A stretch of DNA of 64,000 bases from Lachnospiraceae bacterium (GTDB lineage: Bacteria; Bacillota; Clostridia; Lachnospirales; Lachnospiraceae). Both the position numbers and the translations under genes were made by a program. The stretch covers positions 62,001 through 126,000 of the forward strand of contig CAADTT010000136.1 in the NCBI GenBank assembly GCA_900752065.1, read 5' to 3'. Positions 42,540 through 51,153 of the stretch are shown here, piece after piece (the first letter of the stretch is position 1; every line of letters starts with the position of its first letter). The notes below the pieces were generated by a model. The model did no database searches and had not been told where the DNA came from. It worked only from the letters and a program-made list of their open reading frames with translations.

Positions 42540-43490
42540 ATGAAAAAACCATTAATTATTCTGACCGGACCCACGGCTGTGGGAAAAACGGAATTATCCA
42601 TCCGTCTGGCCAGGCTGGTGAACGGAGAGATCATTTCTGCGGACTCCATGCAGGTCTATAAGCATATGGATATCGGTTCTGCGAAGATCAGGCAGGAAGA
42701 GATGGAGGGTGTGCCCCATCATCTGGTGGATGTGTTCGAGCCGGATGAGGAGTTCCATGTGGTACGGTTTCAGGAGTGCGCCCGCCGCTGCATGGAGGAG
42801 ATTTACGGGCGGAAGCGGATTCCCATTCTGGTTGGCGGAACGGGTTTTTACATTCAGGCAGTGCTGTATGATATTGATTTTACAGAGAACGGCGGAGATG
42901 ACAGCTACCGGAAAGGGCTGGAAGCGCTGGCGAAGGAGAAAGGGAATGAAGTACTGCATCAGATGTTGAGAGAAGTGGATGCCCCTTCTGCCGAACAGAT
43001 CCATGCGAATAACGTAAAACGTGTCATCCGGGCGCTGGAATATTACCACGAGACAGGGGAGCCGATCTCCAGACACAACGAGCAGGAACGGCAGAAGGAA
43101 TCCCCTTACAATTTCGCCTATTTTGTACTGAATGACAGGCGTGACAGGCTCTATGCGAAAATCGACGCAAGAGTAGACGGAATGCTTCAGGATGGACTGG
43201 TGGAAGAGGTTCGGGCATTGAAGGAAAAAGGATACACGAAGGACATGGTTTCCATGCAGGGTCTGGGCTATAAGGAGATTTTAAGTTATCTGGATGGCGA
43301 GTGTACGCTGGAGGAAGCAGTCTATATTTTAAAGAGAGATACCCGCCACTTCGCCAAACGGCAGCTTACCTGGTTTCGAAGGGAACGGGAGGTGTGCTGG
43401 CTGGACAAAGAGGCGTTTGCATACGATCATGAGAAAATATTAGAAAGGATGGCGGAAGTCCTGAGAGAAAAGGAGATTCTGCCGGTATAG
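42540..43490 (+). CDS. miaA: tRNA dimethylallyltransferase MiaA
   Basis: MiaA transfers a dimethylallyl group to A37 of tRNA, giving i6A, the substrate of MiaB. The 316-residue protein has a P-loop GPTAVGKTEL, the substrate motif ISADSMQVYKHMDIGSAK, VGGTGFYIQAVLYD, and KRDTRHFAKRQLTWFR near the C-terminus. The frame is open to 42501 inside mutL, but the conserved start is ATG 42540, five bases after the mutL stop. It ends the miaB-mutS-mutL-miaA run. Confidence 0.97.
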   Translation: MKKPLIILTGPTAVGKTELSIRLARLVNGEIISADSMQVYKHMDIGSAKIRQEEMEGVPHHLVDVFEPDEEFHVVRFQECARRCMEEIYGRKRIPILVGGTGFYIQAVLYDIDFTENGGDDSYRKGLEALAKEKGNEVLHQMLREVDAPSAEQIHANNVKRVIRALEYYHETGEPISRHNEQERQKESPYNFAYFVLNDRRDRLYAKIDARVDGMLQDGLVEEVRALKEKGYTKDMVSMQGLGYKEILSYLDGECTLEEAVYILKRDTRHFAKRQLTWFRREREVCWLDKEAFAYDHEKILERMAEVLREKEILPV

Positions 43491-43495
43491 GAGCT

Positions 43496-44782
43496 ATGGA
43501 AATAATAGAGAACAGTTACCGGGAACTGGGAATCAGCGACGCGGTATTTCATTATGGTCAGACGATCGAGAAGGAGTTAAAAGAACGTTTTGAAGAAATT
43601 GACGCTACGGCAGAATACAATCAGTTAAAAGTGATTCAGGCCATGCAGAAATGTAAGGTAAGCGCGGAGTGTTTCAATGCAAGCAGCGGTTACGGCTATA
43701 ACGACCTGGGACGTGACAGGCTGGAGGAAGTCTATGCGGCAGCTTTTCATACGGAAGCAGCTCTGGTGCGCCCCCAGATCACCTGCGGGACACACGCACT
43801 GGCACTGGCGTTACTGTCAAATCTCAGACCGGGGGACGAGCTTTTGTCAATCTCCGGAAAGCCTTATGACACGTTGGAGGAAGTCATCGGCATTCGTCCG
43901 TCAAAAGGTTCCCTGGCAGAGTATGGTATCACCTACCGGCAGGTGGATCTACTGGAGGATGGGAGCTTTGACCTTGAAGGAATCCGGGCAGCCATCACGC
44001 CGAAGACAAAGCTTGCCTGCATCCAGCGCTCTAAGGGGTATCAGACACGCCCGACCCTTTCGGTAAAGAAGATCGGGGAGGCGATTGCCTTTGTCAAGAG
44101 CATCCGGCCGGACATCCTCTGCATGGTAGATAACTGCTACGGGGAATTTGTGGAGCGCATAGAACCCTCCGATGTGGGGGCGGATATGACGGTAGGCTCC
44201 CTGATCAAAAATCCGGGAGGCGGTCTGGCGCCCATCGGCGGATACATCGCCGGAACAGAAAGCTGTATCGAGAATGCGGCATACCGCCTGACCTCACCGG
44301 GACTGGGGCGTGAGGTGGGAGCATCTCTCGGTGTGATGCAGTCCTTCTATCAGGGATTTTTCCTGGCGCCGACCGTAACGGCGGGAGCGCTCAAAGGAGC
44401 CGTGTTTGCGGCAAATATATTTGAAAAACTGGGCTTCCCAGTGGTTCCGAACGGCTCGGAGAGCCGCCATGACATCATTCAGGCAGTGACCTTCGGATGT
44501 CCGGAGGGCGTGATCGCCTTCTGCGAGGGCATCCAGGCGGCCGCTCCGGTGGACAGCTATGTGACGCCGGAACCCTGGGCCATGCCGGGATATGACAGCG
44601 ACGTGATCATGGCGGCAGGCGCTTTTGTACAGGGGTCTTCCATCGAGCTTTCTGCCGACGGTCCTATCAAGCCGCCTTATGCGGTATATTTCCAGGGCGG
44701 ACTGACCTGGTATCATGCAAAGCTTGGGATTTTAAAGGCGCTGCAGAAATTACTGGATGCGGGGATCACAAAGCTTCCGTGA
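43496..44782 (+). CDS. Methionine gamma-lyase-family PLP protein (aluminium-resistance/YnbB family)
   Basis: The 428-residue PLP-dependent enzyme of the Cys/Met metabolism fold has CFNASSGYGYNDLGRD, QITCGTHALALALLS (cofactor phosphate-binding region), MVDNCYGEFVE (Asp of the pyridine N) and the Schiff-base lysine in GSLIKNPGGGLAPIGG. Members near miaA are annotated YnbB or aluminium-resistance protein; their real substrate is unclear. It lies five bases after miaA, as ynbB lies near miaA in Bacillus. Confidence 0.9.
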   Translation: MEIIENSYRELGISDAVFHYGQTIEKELKERFEEIDATAEYNQLKVIQAMQKCKVSAECFNASSGYGYNDLGRDRLEEVYAAAFHTEAALVRPQITCGTHALALALLSNLRPGDELLSISGKPYDTLEEVIGIRPSKGSLAEYGITYRQVDLLEDGSFDLEGIRAAITPKTKLACIQRSKGYQTRPTLSVKKIGEAIAFVKSIRPDILCMVDNCYGEFVERIEPSDVGADMTVGSLIKNPGGGLAPIGGYIAGTESCIENAAYRLTSPGLGREVGASLGVMQSFYQGFFLAPTVTAGALKGAVFAANIFEKLGFPVVPNGSESRHDIIQAVTFGCPEGVIAFCEGIQAAAPVDSYVTPEPWAMPGYDSDVIMAAGAFVQGSSIELSADGPIKPPYAVYFQGGLTWYHAKLGILKALQKLLDAGITKLP

Positions 44783-44893
44783 TCGTTTTGCCGTATGGGA
44801 AGCCAAATATTTTGGCACGATCAAAATTTAATGACATGCATAGCAGAGGGATTTCAGTCCGGGCTTTTGAGGGACAGGGAGGAGGAGACTGCC

Positions 44894-46108
44894 ATGAAAA
44901 AAATAATTATAGTGGGAGCAGGCGCTTCCGGAATGATGGCTGCGATCGCTGCGGCGAGGCAGGGCGCTTCCGTGACCGTTCTTGAAAGAATGGAAAAAGC
45001 AGGGAAGAAGCTTCTGATCACCGGAAACGGCCGATGCAATCTTACCAATAAAGATCTGTCCGTAAAAAATGCCTACCGGGGAGCCGGAGAGGATTTTGTG
45101 AAGCAGGTGCTGGGACAGTTCCACATGGAGGACACGCTGGCTTTTTTTCGGGAACTGGGGCTTTTGACCAGGGACAGAAACGGATATGTCTACCCATACA
45201 CCGATCAGGCGGGGACCGTTCTGGAGCTTTTGCTTCAGGAAATCCGGAGGCTGAAGATAAAGATGAAATACGGGGAAAAGGTAACCGGGATTCAAAAGAC
45301 GGAAGCGGGCTTTCAGGTGCAGACAGCTACCTGGAGCTATTCCTGCGATAAGGTTATCTTATGCGCCGGGGGAAAGGCAGCACCCCAGACAGGCTCTGAT
45401 GGCAGCGGCTATGAACTGGCAGCGGCCTGCGGCCACAGCTTAAAACCGGTATATCCGGCGCTGGTGCCGCTGAAGGCAGGCGGGAATCTTCCCCGTATGC
45501 TATCCGGAACCCGGAATCAGGCAGTTCTGTCTCTCGAAATCGACGGAAAGATCAGGCATCGGGAGGAGGGCGAGCTGCAATGGACGGATTACGGTGTTTC
45601 GGGAATCGTAGTCTTCCAGCTCAGCAGGTTCGCAGCGGAGGCTCTGGCAAAAAAGAAGAAGGTGCGTCTCCATGTGGATCTGATGCCGGAGTACACGGCG
45701 GAAGAGATTGAAAAGATGTTTGTGCAGAAAGAAGAGAGGTTTCCGGAGGAAACGGCACAGGAGCTGCTGGCAGGTCTCTTGAAAAAGAAGACTGCCGCCG
45801 CACTCGTAAAAACAGCAGGAAAAAAGGCACGTGCCGAAAAAGGGCAGGTTTTTTACCGGGCTGCTCTTTCTTTTCTCAAGGATCTGACTCTTGAGATCAC
45901 CGGAACAAAATCCTTCGATATGGCGCAGGTGTGTGCAGGCGGGATTCCGGCGGAGGAAGTTTCTGCGAAAACACTGGAGTCTTTGAGAATGCCGGGACTT
46001 TACCTGGCAGGAGAATTGCTGGATGTGGATGCTATCTGCGGAGGGTACAACCTTCAGTGGGCGTGGTCCAGCGGCTATACGGCAGGATGCCGTGCGGGGA
46101 GAGAATAA
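44894..46108 (+). CDS. FAD-dependent oxidoreductase, BaiN/HI0933 family
   Basis: The 404-residue flavoprotein starts MKKIIIVGAGASGMMAAIA (dinucleotide-binding GxGxxG), has the family motif LLITGNGRCNLTN, GGKAAPQTGSDGSGYELA, and a C-terminal FAD-contacting GELLDVDAICGGYNLQWA. Family members reduce unsaturated compounds such as bile-acid intermediates (BaiN), but the general family function is unsettled, so no substrate is assigned. GGAGGAG fits ATG 44894; the frame upstream to 44795 is not family-like. The next gene starts one base after its stop. Confidence 0.9.
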   Translation: MKKIIIVGAGASGMMAAIAAARQGASVTVLERMEKAGKKLLITGNGRCNLTNKDLSVKNAYRGAGEDFVKQVLGQFHMEDTLAFFRELGLLTRDRNGYVYPYTDQAGTVLELLLQEIRRLKIKMKYGEKVTGIQKTEAGFQVQTATWSYSCDKVILCAGGKAAPQTGSDGSGYELAAACGHSLKPVYPALVPLKAGGNLPRMLSGTRNQAVLSLEIDGKIRHREEGELQWTDYGVSGIVVFQLSRFAAEALAKKKKVRLHVDLMPEYTAEEIEKMFVQKEERFPEETAQELLAGLLKKKTAAALVKTAGKKARAEKGQVFYRAALSFLKDLTLEITGTKSFDMAQVCAGGIPAEEVSAKTLESLRMPGLYLAGELLDVDAICGGYNLQWAWSSGYTAGCRAGRE

Positions 46109-46109
46109 A

Positions 46110-47705
46110 ATGATTCGTATCGGACAGTTAAAATTAAAAGTATCCCATACGCCGGAAGAACTGCGGCAGGGAATTTTAAAAGCTTTAAAGATAAGAGAAA
46201 ACGACCTGATTTCCTGGACGATCGCAAAGCGTTCCATTGATGCCAGAAAAAAGCCGGATATCAAGTTCGTATACACGATAGACGTGAAAGTAAAAGAACA
46301 GGAACGGGTGCTGAAACGCGCCGGGTCCGCAGCAATACAGAAGATGGAAAAGAAAACCTACCGTTTTCCAAAGCCGGGAACAGACAGGCTTTCCCATCGC
46401 CCTGTTATTATCGGTACGGGTCCCGCAGGGCTGTTCTGCGGTCTGCTTCTGGCAAGGGCAGGCTATCAGCCTTTGCTTCTGGAGCGTGGAGAACAGGTGG
46501 ATGAAAGACAGAAAAAGGTAGAAAACTTCTGGCATACGGGAAAGCTGGATGAGAATTCCAATGTGCAGTTCGGCGAGGGCGGTGCGGGGACCTTTTCTGA
46601 CGGAAAACTGAATACGGCGGTAAAGGACGCTACGGGCAGAAACCGCTATGTTCTGGAAAGCTTCGTAAAAGCCGGAGCGCCTGAAGAGATCCTGTGGCTG
46701 AACAAACCCCATATCGGCACGGACATCCTGCGGGATGTGGTAAGAAATATCCGGGAAGAAATCATAAGCCTTGGCGGAGAAGTACGCTTCCAAAGTCAGA
46801 TGACAGATATCCGGACAGAGAAGGGCAGAGTCACCGGGATCGAGATCAATCATAAAACCTGGCTGGACTGCGAGGTTTTGGTACTTGCCATCGGACACAG
46901 CGCCAGGGATACCTTTGAGATGCTGAACAGAAAGCCAATAGCGATGGAAGCAAAAGCTTTCGCCGTGGGCGTGCGGATCGAGCATCCCCAGTCCATGATC
47001 GACCTTTCCCAGTACGGAAGAGCGAGAGGGGACGGACTTCCGGCGGCAGACTACAAACTGACAAGAAAGCTTGGAAATGGCAGGGGATTTTATTCTTTCT
47101 GTATGTGTCCCGGCGGCCATGTGGTCAACGCTTCCTCGGAAGCGGGAAGGATCGCTGTAAACGGAATGAGCTATCATGCCAGAAGCGGTGAAAATGCTAA
47201 CAGCGCTATGGTAGTGACCGTAACTCCCGCAGACTACGGAAGCAGCGATGTTCTTGCCGGGATGCGTTTTCAGAGACGGCTGGAGGAAGCTGCTTATCAG
47301 GCTGGAAACGGCAACGTCCCTGTGCAGCTTTTTGGAGATTTCTGTCAGGGAACAGCCAGCACAGGTGCGGGAGATGTGGCACCGAACATAAAGGGGACTT
47401 ACACCTTTACAGACCTGAGGCCCTGTTTTTCACAGGAACTGTATGAATCCCTGAAGACCGGAATCCTCGACTGCGGGCAGATCATCCGGGGCTTTGGCCG
47501 GAAAGATGCCCTTCTCTCCGGTGTGGAGAGCCGCACCTCCTCCCCGGTAAAAATTCCCAGAAATGAAGAACTGCAAAGCTCTGTATCCGGTCTGTATCCC
47601 TGCGGTGAAGGCGCCGGATACGCCGGAGGAATTACCTCTGCGGCTATGGACGGATTAAAAGTGGCGGAGAAAATCATAAGCTGTTACAGTTCAGTCAGGG
47701 GCTGA
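46110..47705 (+). CDS. FAD-dependent dehydrogenase, COG2509 type
   Basis: The 531-residue flavoprotein has an N-terminal alpha/beta domain (residues 1-95, RIGQLKLKVSHTPEEL, then KFVYTIDVKVKEQ) and a FAD domain: IIGTGPAGLFCGLLLARAGY, FGEGGAGTFSDGKLNT, and the C-terminal GEGAGYAGGITSAAMDGLKVA. The family is widespread and uncharacterised. The ATG lies one base after the preceding flavoprotein gene, so two flavoenzymes are coupled; the frame to 46023 is inside that gene. Its stop codon lies in a hairpin. Confidence 0.9.
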   Translation: MIRIGQLKLKVSHTPEELRQGILKALKIRENDLISWTIAKRSIDARKKPDIKFVYTIDVKVKEQERVLKRAGSAAIQKMEKKTYRFPKPGTDRLSHRPVIIGTGPAGLFCGLLLARAGYQPLLLERGEQVDERQKKVENFWHTGKLDENSNVQFGEGGAGTFSDGKLNTAVKDATGRNRYVLESFVKAGAPEEILWLNKPHIGTDILRDVVRNIREEIISLGGEVRFQSQMTDIRTEKGRVTGIEINHKTWLDCEVLVLAIGHSARDTFEMLNRKPIAMEAKAFAVGVRIEHPQSMIDLSQYGRARGDGLPAADYKLTRKLGNGRGFYSFCMCPGGHVVNASSEAGRIAVNGMSYHARSGENANSAMVVTVTPADYGSSDVLAGMRFQRRLEEAAYQAGNGNVPVQLFGDFCQGTASTGAGDVAPNIKGTYTFTDLRPCFSQELYESLKTGILDCGQIIRGFGRKDALLSGVESRTSSPVKIPRNEELQSSVSGLYPCGEGAGYAGGITSAAMDGLKVAEKIISCYSSVRG

Positions 47706-47713
47706 ACTGTAAC
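47683..47713 (+). terminator. Hairpin overlapping the stop codon
   Basis: GTTACAGTTCAG (47683-47694) and CTGAACTGTAAC (47702-47713) form a perfect 12-bp stem around seven bases, and the TGA stop at 47703-47705 is in the stem. There is no T tract, so termination is doubtful. Confidence 0.45.
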
Positions 47714-47847
47714 CATAAGCGCCTATTGAGGTCACAAAAATTTAAGATTAATCCTGTATACATTGTTTTCTTTTTGTGCTAAAATGAACGGTGTTTATAG
47801 TGCGCTATAATATTTTTTGCCGGGAGAGGGCATTATAGAACGTCATT

Positions 47848-48552
47848 ATGAATGATAAATTAACGATGAAAGAGCTTCCTGCTGCGGACAAGCCTTATGA
47901 AAAATGCATGACCTACGGCTCTGCAGTCCTTACCGACGCGGAGCTTTTGAGCGTCATCCTGCGGACAGGGGCAAAAGGAACCCCGGCGCTTGAACTGGCA
48001 AAGAATATTTTAAGTTCTGCCTATGGAGAAGAGGGAATCCTGGGACTCCATCGGCTGACTATTCCAGATTTGATGAAGATTCATGGAGTAGGAAAGGTTA
48101 AGGCTGTTCAGATTCAGTGCATCCTGGAGATGTCCAGAAGGCTGGCCAAGAAAAAAGCGGAGGAAGCCCTGTACTTTAACGATCCGTCCACGATAGCTGC
48201 ATATTATATGGAAGACTTCCGGCATAGCGATCAGGAGCAGATGATCCTGATGATGTTGAACACGAAAAACAGGCTTCTGGGAGAACAGATGATATCAAAA
48301 GGTACGGCAAACGCATCGATGATCTCACCGAGAGAAATCTTTCTGCAGGCTTTGCGCTATCACGCCGTCACGATCGTGCTGGTCCATAATCACCCCAGCG
48401 GTGATCCATCTCCCAGCAGAGATGATCTGCTGTTTACGAAAAGGGTGCAGAAAGCCGGCATGCTTCTTGGAATTGAACTGCTGGATCATATCATTATCGG
48501 AGACCGAAAATACATGAGCTTCCGGGAGGGACTTCTTCTGGAAGACGAATAG
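47848..48552 (+). CDS. radC: RadC-family JAMM-domain protein
   Basis: The 234-residue protein has an N-terminal helix-hairpin-helix-like part (LMKIHGVGKVKAVQIQ) and a C-terminal MPN/JAMM metalloprotease-fold domain with the Zn motif VHNHPSGDPSPSRDD (HxHx7SxxD). The old name (DNA repair) is not well supported biochemically; family members are now viewed as of uncertain function. It precedes mreB, as in Bacillus (ysxA). No clear ribosome site is seen for ATG 47848; ATG 47866 is an alternative. Confidence 0.9.
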   Translation: MNDKLTMKELPAADKPYEKCMTYGSAVLTDAELLSVILRTGAKGTPALELAKNILSSAYGEEGILGLHRLTIPDLMKIHGVGKVKAVQIQCILEMSRRLAKKKAEEALYFNDPSTIAAYYMEDFRHSDQEQMILMMLNTKNRLLGEQMISKGTANASMISPREIFLQALRYHAVTIVLVHNHPSGDPSPSRDDLLFTKRVQKAGMLLGIELLDHIIIGDRKYMSFREGLLLEDE

Positions 48553-48562
48553 AGGAATGCAT

Positions 48563-49570
48563 ATGCTGTTTCGAAAAATCTGCGGAGTTGATCTGGGAAC
48601 AGATACTATCAAGATCTGCGATAAAAATGAAAAAAAATATGTGTGTGAAAAAAATATGATAGCCATCCGGGACAAGGTAAATGTCATTGCCATCGGGCAG
48701 AAGGCGTATGAGATTTACGAGAAGGCCCCGGTAAGTGTGGAGGCGGGAAGTCCCATGCAGCACGGGACGATCGCGGATGTGAAAAATCTGGAAATCGTGC
48801 TGATGAGGCTGCTGAAGCGGTATTCAAACCTTCTGTCAAAGCATCCGGATATCATTATCACGATACCAGTGGGAATCAGCGAGCTGGAGAGGATGGCTTT
48901 CTATCAGCTCCTGACAGGCAGCATCCGTGCAAAGAGGGTAGCCCTGATCGAGAATGGGCTGGCGGACGGTGCGGGGCTTGGAATGCCGATCCTTCATCCT
49001 ATGGGAAATATGGTAGTGAATATGGGAGCATCCACGACGGATATCGGCGTCATATCAGAAGGTAAGATTATTGTTGGAAAGCGTCTGGGAATTGGTGGAT
49101 ATCAGCTTGACGAAGAGATCATCACCATCGTCAGGCGGCGGTACGATCTGAACATTGGACACCGGACGGCAGAAATGCTTAAAAACAATCTGTCCTATGC
49201 GCTCCGGGGCGTTCCCAGGCAGATGAAGGTATATGGCATCCATGCGGTGACAGGGCTGCCCGTGGCGGCGGTCGTTTCTTCTGAAGATGTGAATGATGCG
49301 ATTGAAAGTTCTCTGAGGGAGATTGCAGAGTCGGTAAAGACGACTCTGGAGCGGACTCCGCCGCAGCTTGCATCAGATATTCATAAAAACGGCGTATATC
49401 TGACCGGCGGTGTTTCTCTGATTCCAAACTGTGCAGAATATATCGGGAAGCACCTGGAAGTTGCGACGTACAATGTGCCGGAACCGATGGCTTCCACAGC
49501 GAGGGGACTGGTTCGGATCATGAATGACCCGGAGCTCAGAAAGCTTACTTTTTCGGTGAAAGAGCTGTAG
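48563..49570 (+). CDS. mreB: Rod shape-determining protein MreB
   Basis: MreB forms actin-like filaments under the membrane and steers lateral wall synthesis. The 335-residue product has phosphate-1 GVDLGTDTIKI, a phosphate-2 region VVNMGASTTDIGVIS (commonly DIGGGTTD, here NMGASTTD) and the adenosine motif LTGGVSLIPN. AGAGGA at 48551-48556 favours ATG 48563 over ATG 48557. It is followed by mreC, mreD and the elongation PBP, a classical elongasome operon. Confidence 0.95.
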   Translation: MLFRKICGVDLGTDTIKICDKNEKKYVCEKNMIAIRDKVNVIAIGQKAYEIYEKAPVSVEAGSPMQHGTIADVKNLEIVLMRLLKRYSNLLSKHPDIIITIPVGISELERMAFYQLLTGSIRAKRVALIENGLADGAGLGMPILHPMGNMVVNMGASTTDIGVISEGKIIVGKRLGIGGYQLDEEIITIVRRRYDLNIGHRTAEMLKNNLSYALRGVPRQMKVYGIHAVTGLPVAAVVSSEDVNDAIESSLREIAESVKTTLERTPPQLASDIHKNGVYLTGGVSLIPNCAEYIGKHLEVATYNVPEPMASTARGLVRIMNDPELRKLTFSVKEL

Positions 49571-49601
49571 GGTGAAAATTAGATCATAAAGAGGAAGTTT
49601 C

Positions 49602-50570
49602 ATGAAAAAGAAATTTAACGACTCACTAAAAAGCAAATATATTCTGATGGTCATTACTGTACTTTGTCTTGTGCTGATCGTTCTGACCTTCGTGACGGAC
49701 ACCGCTTCCGGGCCTCTGCGCTATGTAGCGGGATACGTGATTACACCGGTACAGAACGGACTGAACGAGGTGGGAAACTGGATTTCCGATAAAGGCGCTT
49801 ATTTTCAGAGTTCTACGGATCTGGTGGCGGAAAACGAAGAGCTGAAGCAGAAGGTGGATACCCTGACGGCGGAGAACAGCCAGCTTCTTCAGGACAAGGA
49901 AGAACTGGACCGCCTGCGGGCTCTGTACGAGCTGGATCAGCAATATGAGGAGTACGAAAAGGTAGGAGCCAGGATTATTGCAAAGGATACAGGAAACTGG
50001 TTCAATGTCTTTACGATTGACAAGGGAACAAATGACGGGATTCTGGTAGACCAGAATGTTATCACAGAAGGAGGCTTGGTAGGTATCGTTACAGAGACGG
50101 GACCGAACTGGGCGACCGTGCGTTCCATCATTGATGATTACAGCAATGTGAGTGCGACGGTTACATCCACATCAGACAGTTGTATTATCGCAGGCGACCT
50201 GAGGCTGATTGACGAGGGAAAGATCAACCTGGTCAAGCTGACGGACACAGACGATAAGGTGACGGTGGGAGATAAGGTGGTCACATCAGATGTCAGCAAC
50301 AGGTTTTTGCCGGGAATTCTGATCGGATATATCAGTGAAATTGGAATGGATTCAAACAATCTTACAAAGTCGGGGACAATTACTCCGGTGGTAGATTTCC
50401 GTCATCTGCATGAAGTGCTTGTCATCAAGCAGTTAAAAGAGATTTATGATGCGAAGGAATCTTTGGATGCTCAGTCTGATACGGAAAATACCGTGACTCC
50501 TGACACCTCTCAGAGTGAGGGGGAAAGCGAAACGGAAAGCGAGAGCCAGACAGAGTCTCCAGAGGAGTAG
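49602..50570 (+). CDS. mreC: Rod shape-determining protein MreC
   Basis: MreC is a single-pass membrane protein that links MreB to PBP2 outside the cell. The 322-residue product has an N-terminal span (ILMVITVLCLVLIVLTFV), a coiled coil (LVAENEELKQKVDTLTAEN), and the beta-rich MreC domain (WFNVFTIDKGTNDGI, GGLVGIVTETG). The tail of about 35 residues is Ser/Thr/Glu-rich, low complexity. AGAGGAAG stands before ATG 49602. Confidence 0.95.
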   Translation: MKKKFNDSLKSKYILMVITVLCLVLIVLTFVTDTASGPLRYVAGYVITPVQNGLNEVGNWISDKGAYFQSSTDLVAENEELKQKVDTLTAENSQLLQDKEELDRLRALYELDQQYEEYEKVGARIIAKDTGNWFNVFTIDKGTNDGILVDQNVITEGGLVGIVTETGPNWATVRSIIDDYSNVSATVTSTSDSCIIAGDLRLIDEGKINLVKLTDTDDKVTVGDKVVTSDVSNRFLPGILIGYISEIGMDSNNLTKSGTITPVVDFRHLHEVLVIKQLKEIYDAKESLDAQSDTENTVTPDTSQSEGESETESESQTESPEE

Positions 50571-50634
50571 TTAAATGCCTGCAAGCAGTCATTTGGCTGG
50601 CCGTTTGCAGAAATAAAGGAAAGGAGGAGGTAAA

Positions 50635-51153
50635 TTGAAAAGAAGAATTGTAATGTTTCTGCTGGTTTTTCTGGCATTTCTTCTGCAGTGTACTGCACTT
50701 CAGGCGATATCAATTGCCTCCGTTGCTCCGAATCTTCTGCTGGTTCTTACCGTGTCTTTTGCTCTTATGAGGGGGAAGAGGGAAGGTATGTTTGTAGGCT
50801 TTCTGGGCGGTTTTCTTACCGATCTGTTTTTTGGCGGCAGCCTTGGTTTTTATACGCTGCTGTATACTTATGTAGGATTTTTGAATGGCTTTTGCTGCAG
50901 AATATTTTATGATGATGATATTAAGATGCCGATTCTGCTGGTCTGCGGCAGCGATCTGGCTTTGAATATTATCGTCTATCTGTTCCAGTTCCTGCTCAGG
51001 GGAAGAACTGATTTCTTTTTCTATCTGGGGCGGATCATCATACCGGAGGTTATTTATACAGCGATTTTAACGATGCTTTGTTACCGGGTGCTGTTGGCAC
51101 TGAACCGTAAACTTGAAAAGGCAGAGCAAAGGAGTGTAGATAGTTTTGTTTAG
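50635..51153 (+). CDS. mreD: Rod shape-determining protein MreD
   Basis: MreD is the small polytopic partner of MreC. The 172-residue product has about five hydrophobic spans and the family block FVGFLGGFLTDLFFGG. The start is TTG 50635, directly after a strong AGGAGGAGG. A 64-base gap with a weak CTGCAA/TTGCAG stem precedes it. The PBP gene starts eight bases before its end. Confidence 0.9.
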   Translation: MKRRIVMFLLVFLAFLLQCTALQAISIASVAPNLLLVLTVSFALMRGKREGMFVGFLGGFLTDLFFGGSLGFYTLLYTYVGFLNGFCCRIFYDDDIKMPILLVCGSDLALNIIVYLFQFLLRGRTDFFFYLGRIIIPEVIYTAILTMLCYRVLLALNRKLEKAEQRSVDSFV